Below are positions 12,415 to 23,623 of a stretch of 64,000 nucleotides of DNA, in pieces. The position numbers were made by a program, and so were the translations under genes. Below the pieces are notes generated by a model. The model was not told the DNA's origin. It did no database searches and saw only the letters and a list, made by a program, of their open reading frames with translations. The first letter of the stretch is position 1; each line of letters opens with the position of its first letter. The stretch covers positions 70,674,001 to 70,738,000 of the forward strand of contig NC_071671.1 of NCBI RefSeq assembly GCF_028554725.1, given 5' to 3'. Source of the DNA: Zeugodacus cucurbitae. Taxonomy: Eukaryota > Arthropoda > Insecta > Diptera > Tephritidae.

Positions 12415-13132
12415 TTCAAAAGTAAAAATAACAAGAAATGAAATTCAAAAGTGACACAAATGCACAATAATATAATACATCCTTAATTATGTGAGTTTGT
12501 GTAATTAATTGTATGTATAAACACAGTGGAAAATATGTGCTTATCGATGTATCCACAACAGACTTCGGACTTCCATATCTACACAAGAAAATATCCAAAA
12601 TGTCGGGAAAATATCACACGCCCCGGCACATTATAAATATGTATATATGTGCGTGTATGTGTTGTGCTTACATGTCTTATAAATATGTAATTGGTGCGAT
12701 GCCGTCTACTATCCATTTGCCATTTAAGAGATAAATTCATTAAAATAAAATAAATCGCAAAAAGGAAAACAAAGAACGAATAAAATATTCCGTTTGTATA
12801 CTCGTCAGTTTTTCTTATTTTTCTTGCCGCACAAAGCAAGAGACAAAACAGCTGACGGAAACCAAGAACCTAATCCATTTTGCTAAAATATTAAGCATTA
12901 TCTTTCTATCAATAAAGTATTCTTTGAAAACTCATTTAGATACACAAATGGCTCCGCTTCGGATAAGTATCCCTTAGCCTTGATATGGTGACGGACAGAT
13001 ATTTTTTCATCTTAATTGTATAAGCTCGTTAAAGTCAACGATTTGTTGACCTACATATGCTAAAATTTATGCCTAGGGTAAAGAAAAACGTGAAACGGTA
13101 ATTTCTACGAAATAGTAATTGAAATGTAGACA

Positions 13133-13156
13133 TACAGTGGCGGTCATAATAATAGA
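13133..13156 (+). mobile_element. Tc1-like terminal repeat remnant
   Basis: The motif TACAGTGGCGGTCATAATAA resembles the terminal repeats of fly Tc1-like transposons (a TA target followed by CAGTGGCGGTCAAAAT-type ends). No transposase or opposite end was found nearby, so this is a solo end or a short derivative. A related motif lies at 54612. Confidence 0.3.
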
Positions 13157-14069
13157 GTTGACAGATATCATATACAATTAGACGTGCATACGAAGTTATA
13201 TACTTATGTGAATCATTACTTTTGAAAATACTTATAATGTAGTTAATTGTCTGTGGAGGTACAATGTCCATTTCTCGCCTACGCGTCACCAAGATCATCA
13301 TCTCTACATGTGGCAGTATGTATTTATGTATGTCATCACAAGTACATAAGACACAACACATCGGTCATTGAGGCCTATTGCTATGAATACACGCCGCGCT
13401 GCGCTGAAGGTGATCGTCGAAAAGGCTAAAAAAGTTCTTATAGCACACAGCGGCAGTTGGCCGAAAGGCTTCGTGTCTGCTTTGATTTCCTTCTCTAATG
13501 ATACTGAGGGGAGAAATCGACGGGTGAAGAGCAAGAGTAGAGACCTTGACCGTGATTTTGCATATTTTTGATTGTCCTGTATCCAATAATCTAACATAAT
13601 CTAAGTGGAATTTCTATGTTTTGTCATCAAAGTCTTACTTGTTTAAGAAGACTTAAACTTTTTATCGAATATGTTATCAAACTTTTAACAGAAGACTTCC
13701 CTCTTCCGTCCATCCGCTTCCGTTAACGATGGAACTATCGTAAAAGAGGAGATAAATTTTCGAAAATAGTTGAGTTTTCAATAGAGGTATCATTAGACAG
13801 CTTCTTCACCAGATGTGGCATCTTGTGACTTTTTCTTTGTTTTTGTAATTCGCATATCAGTAGCTGGACATGAATCCAACATGACTCGATCAAACCAAGG
13901 TCAAGGCCCGTAAAAAGAGGAAATCTGTTTACTTCAAATAGACCTATAAAACATGAAAATGTATGTTCTCAACAATCCGGACCCAATTTGATGAGAAGAT
14001 TTTCTTTTGAGCGCGTTTGTATGTTGGTGCATTTGTAAAAATTAAAATTGGCGATTATTGGTGCATGCA

Positions 14070-14072
<3 letters not shown>

Positions 14073-14102
<30 letters not shown>
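14073..14102. repeat. (AT)n microsatellite
   Basis: A run of about 14 AT units upstream of the FEM1B-like exons. Simple sequence; no further function is visible. Confidence 0.9.
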
Positions 14103-14413
14103 CTTCGAATATTAATATTCTTTGTTTACTTTTCTTAATAAAATTCGCACTTAATTTCGTCTGCTTTGGCCGAAAACTGCGTGCTGGCCGAAGAGCGTCG
14201 GAATTTGTTTAAAATGTCGTCGCAACTGATTTGTTTATGGCGTAAATTCTTAAATACGTAGAAAACGCATATACATATGTAAATACCTAGCAAACGTTTA
14301 CCTTGTATATTAATGCGCATTCTTACATGTGAAATTCCTCTTCTTTGTTTATACATACATACGGGGACCATAATAAAATCAAATGTAATTTTTCTTCTGC
14401 CTTACCTTTGCAG

Positions 14414-16739
14414 AAATTCGATGAAGTCGACGGGCAATCGGTTACACCCCTCACCATGGCCGCCATGATGGGCAATGTGACGTTCGTGAAGACGCTGCTC
14501 ACCCAGTTCGATATCGATTTGGAGCGCGAGTGCAACGTTGTCTTCGACGGACTGCTTGTGTATGGCGCAACCGCGCTCTGGGTCGCCGCCGGCATGGGTC
14601 ACATGCAAGTGGTGAAGATGTTGGTGCAGCGCGGTGCCGACGTTAATCACAACACAAAGGCGCAATCGTCACCACTACGCGCCGCCTGTTATGAAGGTGA
14701 GTTGGTCGCAACACGCGCCGCTCTAACTATTATATGCCTAGCGTTCAGTATACACTTTATCCGCCTTTTTAGGACGCTTGGATATCGTGAAATATCTAAT
14801 TGAACACGGCGCCGATGTGAACTTGGCCAACACGTACAACAACACATCCATCATGATTGCCGCCTACAAGGGACACGCTCACGTGGTCGACACACTTCTG
14901 AAGAACGGCGCTAACCCGAATGAGCAAGCGCTCTGCGGTGCCACCGCTCTGCATTACGCCGCCGAGTGCGGTCATCTGGAGGTGTGCCGACTGTTGCTCG
15001 ACCATGGCGCTCGCATGCAAAAGAACGAGCACGGACTGACGCCCGTTCTGCAAGCCGCCGAACGTACACACGAAGTGGTCGTGGAAATGTTCATATCACG
15101 CCCGGGACTAATGACCAAAGAGGAGGTGTGTATGCGCTCACGCAATTAGTCGTATTATTGGTTGGTGTTAATTAGTGTCATGTTTCAAATTTCATGTTGT
15201 TCGCAGACAATAACCGCAATCGAGCTGATGGGCGCCTCATTTGCCAACGATAAGGACAATTATAGCGTCACGAAGGCCTACCAGCACATGATGCGCGCCA
15301 TGGAAATGCGCTATGAGGACGAACAGAAGGTGATACGAAAGCGCGTCATGGCACCAGTGCCGGCCTATGACGACTGGTTCGAAACAGAGAACATACCGGA
15401 GCTGCAGGCCATACGGCTGAACCATCATTCGATACACATGGAGTCGTTGACAATACGAGAACGTATTTTGGGCAAGCACTATCCCGATCTGCCACAGCCT
15501 ATCGTGTATCGTGGCGCAGTAATGGCCGACCAAGGACGTTTCGCACAGTGCCAAGTGCTGTGGAACTATGCTATCGATCTGCGCATGATCAACAATGTGA
15601 GTCTCACCCAAGTGGGCCTCGTTGCACACGGCATAATCGAATATGTATTTGTAGGTTTCAGTTGAACGTGACTTGTTGCGCTTCGCTCAACTGTTCTCAC
15701 AAATTTTGCGCTTGGAGAAGCAAACATTGGATCTTTCACTTGTTTTATCTGTGTTGGTGAAGTGTCAGCAGGAAATAGAGAATAATAAATACAAAATAGC
15801 GCATCCGGGACCCAAAGATGTGCCGCAGATGTTGGCGGTAAAGCTCATTATCTTTCCCTCTCTCTCTCTCTCACTCTCTTACGCTCTAATTCAAAAATAT
15901 GTTTGGTTTTCAGGATCAAAACGAACAGAATGTCGTCACTGCCCTCTACCTCATCAAGATCATCACGAAACTCTTAGCACACACCAATATCGACATAGAG
16001 CGACCTCAAATCGAACAATTATACTCAACGATATTGAAATTCGTCAAATGTGATACGCGCCTGGCAGATGGCCAGACTCTCTTACATTTGGCTGTGAATG
16101 GCGTAACGCCGGTGGATGATTTCTACACAAGTGATATTTGCCGGTAAATGCCACGAAATACAACATTCCTCACTTTGTCACATACAATTAAACTGCTCTG
16201 TATATTTCTACTAGCTTCCCTTGCTTCCGCACCGCATTGTTGCTGGTGCATGTTGGCGCTTCCGTCACAGCTGTGGATCGCGATCGCAGCACGCCTCTGC
16301 ATACGCTCGTTTCAAGTGTAAGTTCTGGAGCATTTGTCATCCTGTCTGGAGTGTATTCACCGCATTCTCTCCACTTTTACAGATACAGTCTCCACGCGAC
16401 AACCCACACGTATTAGTGCAGGCCGAAAAGATCGTGAAACTCTTTGTGGATGCCGGCGCACATTTGGACGCTGTGAATGCAAATGGCTTGACGCCAGCAC
16501 AAGTTGGTAATGCAGGTAAATAACGGTGCAAAATTAAGAATATATCCAATTTTAATTAACGCTTAATCTAAACAGCTGGCATTAGTAATCTGATACTAAG
16601 CTACCAGAATTCGTTGACCTCCTTGAAGTGCATCGCCTCACGTTGCATCGCCGTCCACAAGCTGAAATATCAGGGTTTAATACCCAAGGCATTGGAGGCG
16701 TTCATACAAATGCACAGCGCCGAAAAGTTTTGCGGGTAA
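14414..16739 (+). CDS. FEM1B-like ankyrin-repeat substrate receptor (5' exon missing)
   Basis: FEM1 proteins are substrate receptors of CUL2 E3 ubiquitin ligases that read C-terminal degrons. Eight exons (14414-14696, 14773-15125, 15207-15596, 15655-15837, 15914-16143, 16215-16317, 16383-16515, 16576-16739) join in phase to 612 residues. N-terminal ankyrin repeats include GATALWVAAGMGHMQVVKML, PLRAACYEGRLDIVKYLIEH and GATALHYAAECGHLEVCRLL. A helical FEM1 middle follows, with IELMGASFANDKDNY, IRERILGKHYPDLPQPIVYR and RDLLRFAQLFSQIL. Two ankyrin-like units come last (LLHLAVNGVTPVDDFYTSDI, NANGLTPAQ), then a VHL-box-like end, SLKCIASRC. The NGVTPVDDFYTSDICRFP block points to FEM1B rather than FEM1A/C. 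About 40 N-terminal residues are missing; their exon must lie upstream across a phase-0 junction at 14414. A CT repeat at about 15857-15880 sits in an intron. Confidence 0.93.
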
Positions 16740-16783
16740 ACCTTGCCATTTTTGATATTCGAAGAGCTACACGTATGTTGACC

Positions 16784-16814
<31 letters not shown>

Positions 16815-17842
16815 TGTGGCAGTGGAGACTATCAGCTTCCTTTCTGTATATTGTAATTTTGTATATTTGAGATCGAATATTTATTTTAGTTATAAAAATC
16901 ATAGCCGCTAGGTAACTAACAAACAATTACGGTATTGAACAAGTGAACGCAATACATTTCTAATAGCCAATTCAATTGAATTGAATTTCATGCTTATGAA
17001 GTTGTGAGATAACTGATATTTTATATGATTGTGTTAAAACTTGTTCGCCAAAAAATAAGTTTTTTTTTTGAATAAATTTTGTTTGAAATAATTTAACCAA
17101 TATTGTACATTAAAAATGTGGACTGAAAAGTTTAATTGTAAATACATGCATATAAAAATACAAATGTAAAACGAACGCAAACGAAGTCACCCAATGAACG
17201 GTGTTTTTAAGTCTTGTAGTGTATAAAGTTGAATAAAAAAAATTGAATAAATAAAAATTTATTTTACAATGAAAAATCAGCAACTTCTTATTTAGTTACA
17301 TCTATATACAAATTTTTTTAGTGTTTTCAAATTTTACTAAACTCTTCCTCATATTCGATGGTTTTTTAAAAAAGTCTAAACAGAGCTTAGTACTGATAAT
17401 TAATTAAGAAGAAAAAAATTAAAATAAAATGTCTTTCAAAGCTCCTTAGACGCTCAGTTTTACACTCAACGCTCGCAATTATGAGAGAGATCACACGAAA
17501 AGCACTCTTTAGACGGATCAGTACTAACTTTATAACCATTTACGTTTATTAAATAGCACAATCGATAGGTTATACATATTCAAACCACATTTAACATTTA
17601 TAAAAATTTAAACTTGTATTATATTAAGTATAAAATCACAGCTGAAGGTTCTATGTACAGGCATGTGCACATATACATATACATATATGTAGGTATTTGT
17701 AGACACATGTACCACTCGTTCCACATTCGCAACACACGCTTCTCCCGAAGGTAACCAAAGTGTTTGTCGGTCGCTCGCTCAGCCACGCTGCTGAAAGAGA
17801 ACGCGGTGCGAGGTAGCACGACGGACGAAGTGGGAGTGGGTC
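16740..17842. other. Convergent 3' regions
   Basis: The spacer between the FEM1B-like stop and the stop of the minus-strand PPxY gene. It contains a GA microsatellite at 16784-16809 just after the FEM1B-like stop, and A+T-rich sequence with several AATAAA-type motifs on the plus strand around 17070-17260. These must serve as 3' untranslated regions and polyadenylation sites of two tail-to-tail genes. Confidence 0.5.
16784..16809. repeat. (GA)n microsatellite in a 3' region
   Basis: About 13 AG units starting 45 bases after the FEM1B-like stop codon, so probably transcribed in its 3' untranslated region. GA runs bind GAGA factor when double-stranded; a role here is not shown. Confidence 0.85.
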
Positions 17843-18797
17843 TTAAATATTCGCGTCGCTCACTTTACTCGAACTTTGGTGTACTTTGGGATACACCTCG
17901 GGTTGGCGCATAACTTCCTCGTACGAAGGGGGTGGCGCTGTAATAAAGAAAGTTGTGTGGAAATAAATTTCGACATTTCGTATTGCTAATTCTATTTGCT
18001 TTACTTTCCACGCGTGTATGAACTTGTGTTTGTGCGTTTTGTGTGGAATTATCTGTAAATGCATACTTTTAGGCGGGGTGCCTTGTTTGAGCAAGAATTC
18101 ATAATTACCATTGATGATGTACTCCTCGTCGTGCATATACGCCGGATTCACAACCGCATCTGTGGGATATGTCGTTTCGATGGTGCGCTCATCGGGCAGC
18201 GCCGAACGTTGCGAACGATTCGAATGCCGTCGCAAGCTGCTGCTCTGCTGGTGATATGAGTCCAAATATTGTTCTTCGTTGTCCATTTCGTCGGGCGGTA
18301 ATTCTATGATATGAACTGAGGGGCGACGGCCTGCGAAATACATACATATATTAATGGAAGGTTTATATGCTGTGAATAGGGCTGGGCATAAAAGAAGTGG
18401 GAACGGTTATCAGAACGGTTATCTCAGTAACTGAATGTTGGAACTACGCCAACGATTATAGACATACATATATGAATTTATATATGGATCATACTATAAT
18501 TTCAGTATGAGTGAGTTTGGATTCATGGATTTTGTATGGAATTCTAATTTCTCATACATTATATACAGTAACTTGTATTATGGTTCGTTGAAGTATGGTT
18601 TGAGGTTAAAGTGAGGCACGTTAATTATTTTCTTTAAGTTGATGAGCTAGTTCAGACCACTCACCTGCCGCTATTGCGTCCGTGTACTGCTCGGTGAAGG
18701 CAAAGTGTGGTGTAATCGACTTTTTGCACTTGAGGAATAACACAATCAGAATCCAGCCGAGTATCAAGAAGAGATACACGAAACCCAGCATACTCAT
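17843..18797 (-). CDS. Small single-pass membrane protein with PPxY motif
   Basis: Three exons (18797-18665, 18330-18067, 17937-17843) join in phase to 163 residues. Residues 3-23 (MLGFVYLFLILGWILIVLFL) form one hydrophobic segment next to the start, followed by KCKK, which suggests a short outer N terminus and a cytosolic tail. The tail is acidic and Ser/Arg-rich (LPPDEMDNEEQYLDSYHQQS, RRHSNRSQRS) and ends with TPPPSYEEVMRQPEVYPKV. PPxY motifs in small membrane proteins recruit WW domains of NEDD4-type ubiquitin ligases and often drive endosomal sorting. That role is inference from the motif; I cannot assign an orthologue. In fly biology Commissureless works this way, but I see no specific similarity to it. 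The ATG at 18791 is an alternative start. Confidence 0.82.
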
Positions 18798-20539
18798 AGA
18801 ACAACAATGCGTGTGTGTGTGTGGGTGTGTGTGGGAAACACTGCCACTGGTCCTTTGTATTTCAAAATTAATTTTATTTTCTACTTTTCAACTTTTCCTT
18901 ACACATCAGCACAAAATAAAGTTCGCTATTTTGACTATTTCGTGTGCACTACTCCACCGAAATTCGAAATGGTCGCACGGCGGAGAGCATAGTTTGTTTG
19001 TCCGTTAGTTTGTTGTGTGGCTTTTAATGGCCGCCAGTCAAAATTATTAAGTGAAAATCGATAATTGGCAAAGTTATTTGGCGCGCGCGACATTCAGCGA
19101 CATTGTTGTGGCTGCGCTAAACTCGTGACACGAACTGAGCTGACCACGCTGCCGTACGCAAGGATATTCTGGCTTGGTCAGCAACTCGTAGCGACGCCGC
19201 TTGGCGCTAGCTGCCATAGTCACTAACTTTACGATGATGATAGCCTTGTGTGGCCACAACAATAAAAAATGCCAAGAAGAAAAATTAAACAAATAACTGT
19301 ACAAATGCACACACACACACACACACACACCTCACCTACCAAAGGCATGTGGGCATTCGAGTATTCTTATGGCAACGGCTCCTTCGGTCAAATGTGGGAG
19401 TGCTGCTTACACATACATACACACACACAAATAACTGTTTATTTTCGTATGTGTGGCAGTATGTGGAAATGTCCATAATTGCGTGCGACATGTGAAGTGC
19501 CGCTAATAGCATTTAAATGCTCGCTTATGTGTGGCTGTGTGTGATGTGTGTGACGAGGATAGACTGGTTAGTTTCCTTGAAATGATCGCACCTACACACT
19601 GACAAACGTGGCTTTTTGCATGCCCAGACATTTGCATTTACATTTTTAAAATTAGCAAATTACCTTCGAAATAGAAATTGAATTCAGGACAATGATAGCG
19701 CTTTCACTTTTCATTCCACGGCAGCACGGGGAATATAATACCTGCATACTTGAGTCAGTTTAGCTTCATTTTAAGTAGAATAAAATGGTTCAATGTACTT
19801 AAGTAATTCGAGAGGTCTCATCATAGCAGAAGAAGGAAGAGGAGTGGAGAATTACTGGGAAGTATGGACGCATTCACTCATCTATGAAATTCCACATCGA
19901 ATTTAATTTAATACTATTGCTGTTAGGAAACGTTTAAATGTACCGTCACAAAATTATTTTTGGCCTTTTAACGCGCCTATTTTTGTTCGGTTTGCCCAGA
20001 TGAAGTTACTGTGCCATGACGTCATCAGTTGTAGTGGCTTGCGTAATGCTTGGTAGTACCCTCCTACACATTACGTATGCAAAAGTCTATTAGTTTAAAC
20101 GGCTATGCATTTCGACAATTATTGCGTCTACTTTCATTTATTCTCTAATTTTTTATATTTGATCAAATATTCAAGCGTCACATCCAAGCAGTCCATAGAA
20201 CAATACCTATGACAAATTTGAAAATTGATACATTTGCTTTGCCGTAATAATTATAGGTTATGTTAGTTGATATAGTAATCCTCCATGTATTAAAGCTCCA
20301 TAAGCTCTGGTTTTTTTGAGTCGTGGAAGTAGTTCATTGCATGTTGACGTATTTATTACCGTTATGCTATGAAATTTTCATATACGGTAAATTGTTTTCA
20401 ATAGACTAGCTTATGTAGTGGACGATGTTCGAATCGTCAATCCGTAAATTAGACGGAATCAATTTTAGTATACACAATGCTTACACCTGCAAATGTCTCA
20501 AACTTCTGTTGTGGTTATGCGGCAACCGAAATTATAAGT
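18798..20539. other. Upstream region of the PPxY gene, microsatellites
   Basis: Contains a GT-rich run at 18810-18835, a short minus-strand open frame at 19217-19074 of higher G+C content (MAASAKRRRYELLTKPEYPC and on to a stop) that could be an upstream frame in the leader of the PPxY gene, and an (AC)n tract at 19308-19330. Nothing else is recognised up to the LINE fragment. Confidence 0.4.
19308..19330. repeat. (AC)n microsatellite
   Basis: About 11 CA units, followed at about 19410-19430 by a shorter CA-rich tract. Simple sequence. Confidence 0.9.
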
Positions 20540-21750
20540 CATGTGGCTTTAGACCTGGTAAATCTACATCTGACCAGATATTCACCATGCGCCAAATCTT
20601 GGAAAGGACCCGTGAAAAGAGGATCGACGCACACCATCTCTTTGTCGATTTTAAAGCTGCCTTCGACAGCACGAAAAGGAGTTGCCTCTACGCCGCTATG
20701 TCTGAATTTGGTATACCTGAAAAATTAATACGGCTGTGTAAGCTGACTTTGAGCAACACCAAAAGCTCCGTCAGGATCGGGAAGGACCTCTCCGAGCCGT
20801 TCGATACCAAACGAGGTTTCAGACTCACTATCGTGTGACTTCTTTAACCTGATTCTGGAGAAAATAATACGAGCTGTAGTGCTAAATAGAGAAGGTACAA
20901 TCTTTTATAAGAGTGTACAGCTACTGGCGTACGCCGATGATATCGATATCATTGGAAACAACACTCGCGCCGTTAGTTCTGCTTTTTCCCGTCTGGATAA
21001 GGAAGCGAAGCGAATGGGTCTGTTGGTGAACGAGGACAAGACGAAATATGTCCTGTCATCAAACAAACAGTCAGCGCATTCGCGTCTTGGCTCCCACGTC
21101 ACTGTTAAAAATCATAACTTTGAAGTTGTAGATAATTTCGTCTATCTGGGAACCAGCATTAACATCAATAACAATGTCAGCATGGAAATCCAACGCAGAA
21201 TCACTTTTGCCAACAGGTGCTACTATGGACTGAGTAGGCAATTGAAAAGTAAAGTCCTCTCTCAACGAACAAAAACCAAACTCTACAAGTCTATCATCAT
21301 TCCCGTCCTACTTTACGGTGCAGAAGCGTGCACGATATCAACATCAGATGAGACGGCACTAGGAGTTTTCGAGAGTAAGGTTTTACGGAAGATTTATGGT
21401 CGCTTAAACATTGGCAACGGCGAATACCGCAGAAGATGAAATGATGAACTGTATGTGTTATTCGACGACATAGACATATTCCAGCGAATAAAAAGACAGC
21501 GCTACGCTGGCTAAGTCATGTTGTTCGAATGGACGAAAGTGCTCCAGCTCTGAAAGTGTTCGATGCAGTACCCGCTGGTGGAAGCCGAGGAAGAGAGAGA
21601 CCTCCACTCCGATGGAAGGACCAGGTGGAGAGGGGCCTGGCTTCGCTTGGTATAACCAATTGGCGCCAAATTGCCAGAGAGACGCGTGGCGCGCTGTTGT
21701 GGACGCGGCTATAACCGCATAAGCGGTGTCTACGCCAGTCAAGAAGAAGA
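20540..21750 (+). pseudogene. Truncated, broken non-LTR retrotransposon (LINE) reverse transcriptase
   Basis: The reading starts inside the reverse transcriptase domain at CGFRPGKSTSDQIF (20542) and continues through HHLFVDFKAAFDS, the catalytic box LLAYADDIDIIG (YADD at 20930), FVYLGTSININN, LYKSIIIPVLLYGAEAC and GVFESKVLRKIYG, to the 3' end RWKDQVERGLASLGITNWRQ. The 5' half (endonuclease) is absent. The frame is broken near 20823-20836 (a small deletion replacing RQGDSLSC), by TGA at 21437-21439, and by a shift near 21500. The 3' end runs into GCGGTGTCTACGCC and AAGAAGAAG. It is a dead copy of a family common in flies; I would not name the clade without a search. Confidence 0.9.
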
Positions 21751-21844
21751 TTATAACTAATACTCACCTCCGGTTTGATCAGTTAACGAATACTTACATT
21801 TCCAACTCAGTAATGACTTTTCATTGAACATTATATAAACCGTT

Positions 21845-22110
21845 GTCTTGTTATTGGCGTGGGCACCGCATACGCGATTATAGCTCTATCAAGAAGAGCA
21901 CCCCATCTTCTCTTTTCTCGCAATTGGAAATACCAAGCGAAACCAGGTCGCTTTCCACTTGGTATTCCCAACGGTCCAACGGAGTGGAGGTCTTCCTTTT
22001 CCACTGCATCGTACACTTTCAATGGAGTTTCATCCATTCGGTCATATGGAGCCAAAGGACCATAACTCTTCCTAGTGCCGTCTCATTGGATGTCGACATC
22101 GTCCAGGCTC
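21845..22110 (-). mobile_element. Second LINE 3'-end fragment, inverted
   Basis: Read on the minus strand, this piece repeats the last part of the LINE next to it: a shortened GACGATGTCGACATCC...GAGACGGCACTAGGA segment, then RMDETPLKVYDAV, a degraded RWKDQV region and the terminal ATAATCGCGTATGCGGTGCC. Two internal parts are deleted. It faces the first fragment tail to tail, about 100 bases away. Confidence 0.8.
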
Positions 22111-23623
22111 CTGCACCTTAAAGCAGACATTATGACATTTGCTACACAATTTAAACAGTTAATCGGAGGGAAAGCAAAACTTTCTCGACAATTTCACGCT
22201 TCTATTCACTGCACATCAATATTTCATCACTTCGCAAATGACATGCACTTATAAAGGATAAAGGGACTACATAAATTAAACATGATGTCACAGCACGCAT
22301 TCCGTAGGTCAGTGACCGCCTTGTCGCCGCCGCTTGAATAGGTGTTAAATTTAAATTCTCTGTTGAATCGAATGGAGAATAACTATCGGTTATGTACAGC
22401 TATTATTTATTTGCATATTAGTATTCTAATATTCATTAGTATTTGGAAGAATCGGATAATAAATACACGACCAAAGGACGAATTATTGATTTAATAGCAA
22501 TCAATCGATATCCTTACGATTCAACGGTTATTTATTTAATCATTATGCACACATGCCTTAATATTCCAATTTGTAAGTAAACTTCTCGCCGCAAACATCA
22601 TTAATATTAATATTTAAGTGACTAATTTAATCACAACCCACAATTAAATCACTTTTATTTGTATTCCTACGAGCACACGAGTAAGCGAATCCATGAATTA
22701 AGCAAAAAAATATAAAAACCAACTTAAAGATAATTATGAGACCCGACTGGGAAAACCCACAGAAAGAACGTGAATAAGCGTGAGTCAACAAAACCCCAAT
22801 TATGGTCCGAACCTGAAAATTTTACACTCTCGCAAGTTCGAAGAAAACAAAGAGTGTAAAATAAACTTCAACTGACGTTTGATATACATATAGTATATAT
22901 TCGAGAAATGGTGGTCAGGGAAGCCACTGAACCACTAGATATCAAAATTCGTTCACCCGTTATTCTTAAATTAATAACTCAACCATTTTGAATGAAATAA
23001 AATGCTTTTTTTGATAAATAAATATTTTCCATTTATTCAAACAATTAGTTGAAGTGTGTTAATAAATTAGTTAATATAATTATATGCATATGTATGAATG
23101 AGTATGTGCTAATTGAATAAACAAAATTACATCGGAAACATTTAATTTAAAGAGTTACGCGCGTGAGATGCTAACTAACTTAAACAACTAGTAAATTAGA
23201 ATGTGAGTACAGGAAATCATATGGGATTAACTATGGCACAAGGAATCATAAAAATGCACAAAATATATATAAAATTCTGAGCAGGTCTACTGTGCTCTTT
23301 AACCAGAAGAGGACTTAACCTAAAAAAGTGCGAAAGCGAAAAGACTTACAACTACAAGATTACTATAAGAGAGGAATTAACAATTTGTTTTATATTTGGC
23401 TTAGGTGCTATAGTGTTAACTTTACAACTAGAAAATCGATCGAAAATTGAAAAACCATACTCTAATGCATTGGTACAAGAGTGTACTATCACAAGAGTTG
23501 CTGAACTTCAAATACTATAGGCAGCAACTCACAATATTAACGGATCCACAGATATATATCTGTATGTATATACAAAAGCTGGCTCCACTCACTAAACAAA
23601 TTGTTGGTGAGATTGAGGGATCC
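22111..23623. other. Spacer, nothing recognised
   Basis: A+T-rich sequence between the LINE fragments and the 3' end of the LRR receptor gene. It should include the 3' untranslated region of that minus-strand gene. No coding frame, RNA gene or further transposon was seen. Confidence 0.4.

Larger units (their letters stand above)
12415..14413. other. Spacer before the FEM1B-like gene
   Basis: No firm gene. It holds a Tc1-like terminal motif at 13133-13156, an (AT)n microsatellite at about 14073-14102, and probably the missing first coding exon of the FEM1B-like gene, which I could not identify. A minus-strand frame ending at 14135 lacks supporting splice structure. Confidence 0.4.

Noticed and set aside
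13304..13597. Open frames on both strands around the Tc1-like end
   Set aside because: I tried to read them as Tc1 transposase and found none of its conserved blocks; frames are short and overlapping.
14135..14371. Minus-strand frame ending with a plausible-looking hydrophilic peptide
   Set aside because: An apparent donor and acceptor inside it do not keep the phase, and no other exon was found.
20400..20470. TTCGAAT box resembling a tRNA T-arm
   Set aside because: No matching A box, acceptor stem or anticodon arm around it.
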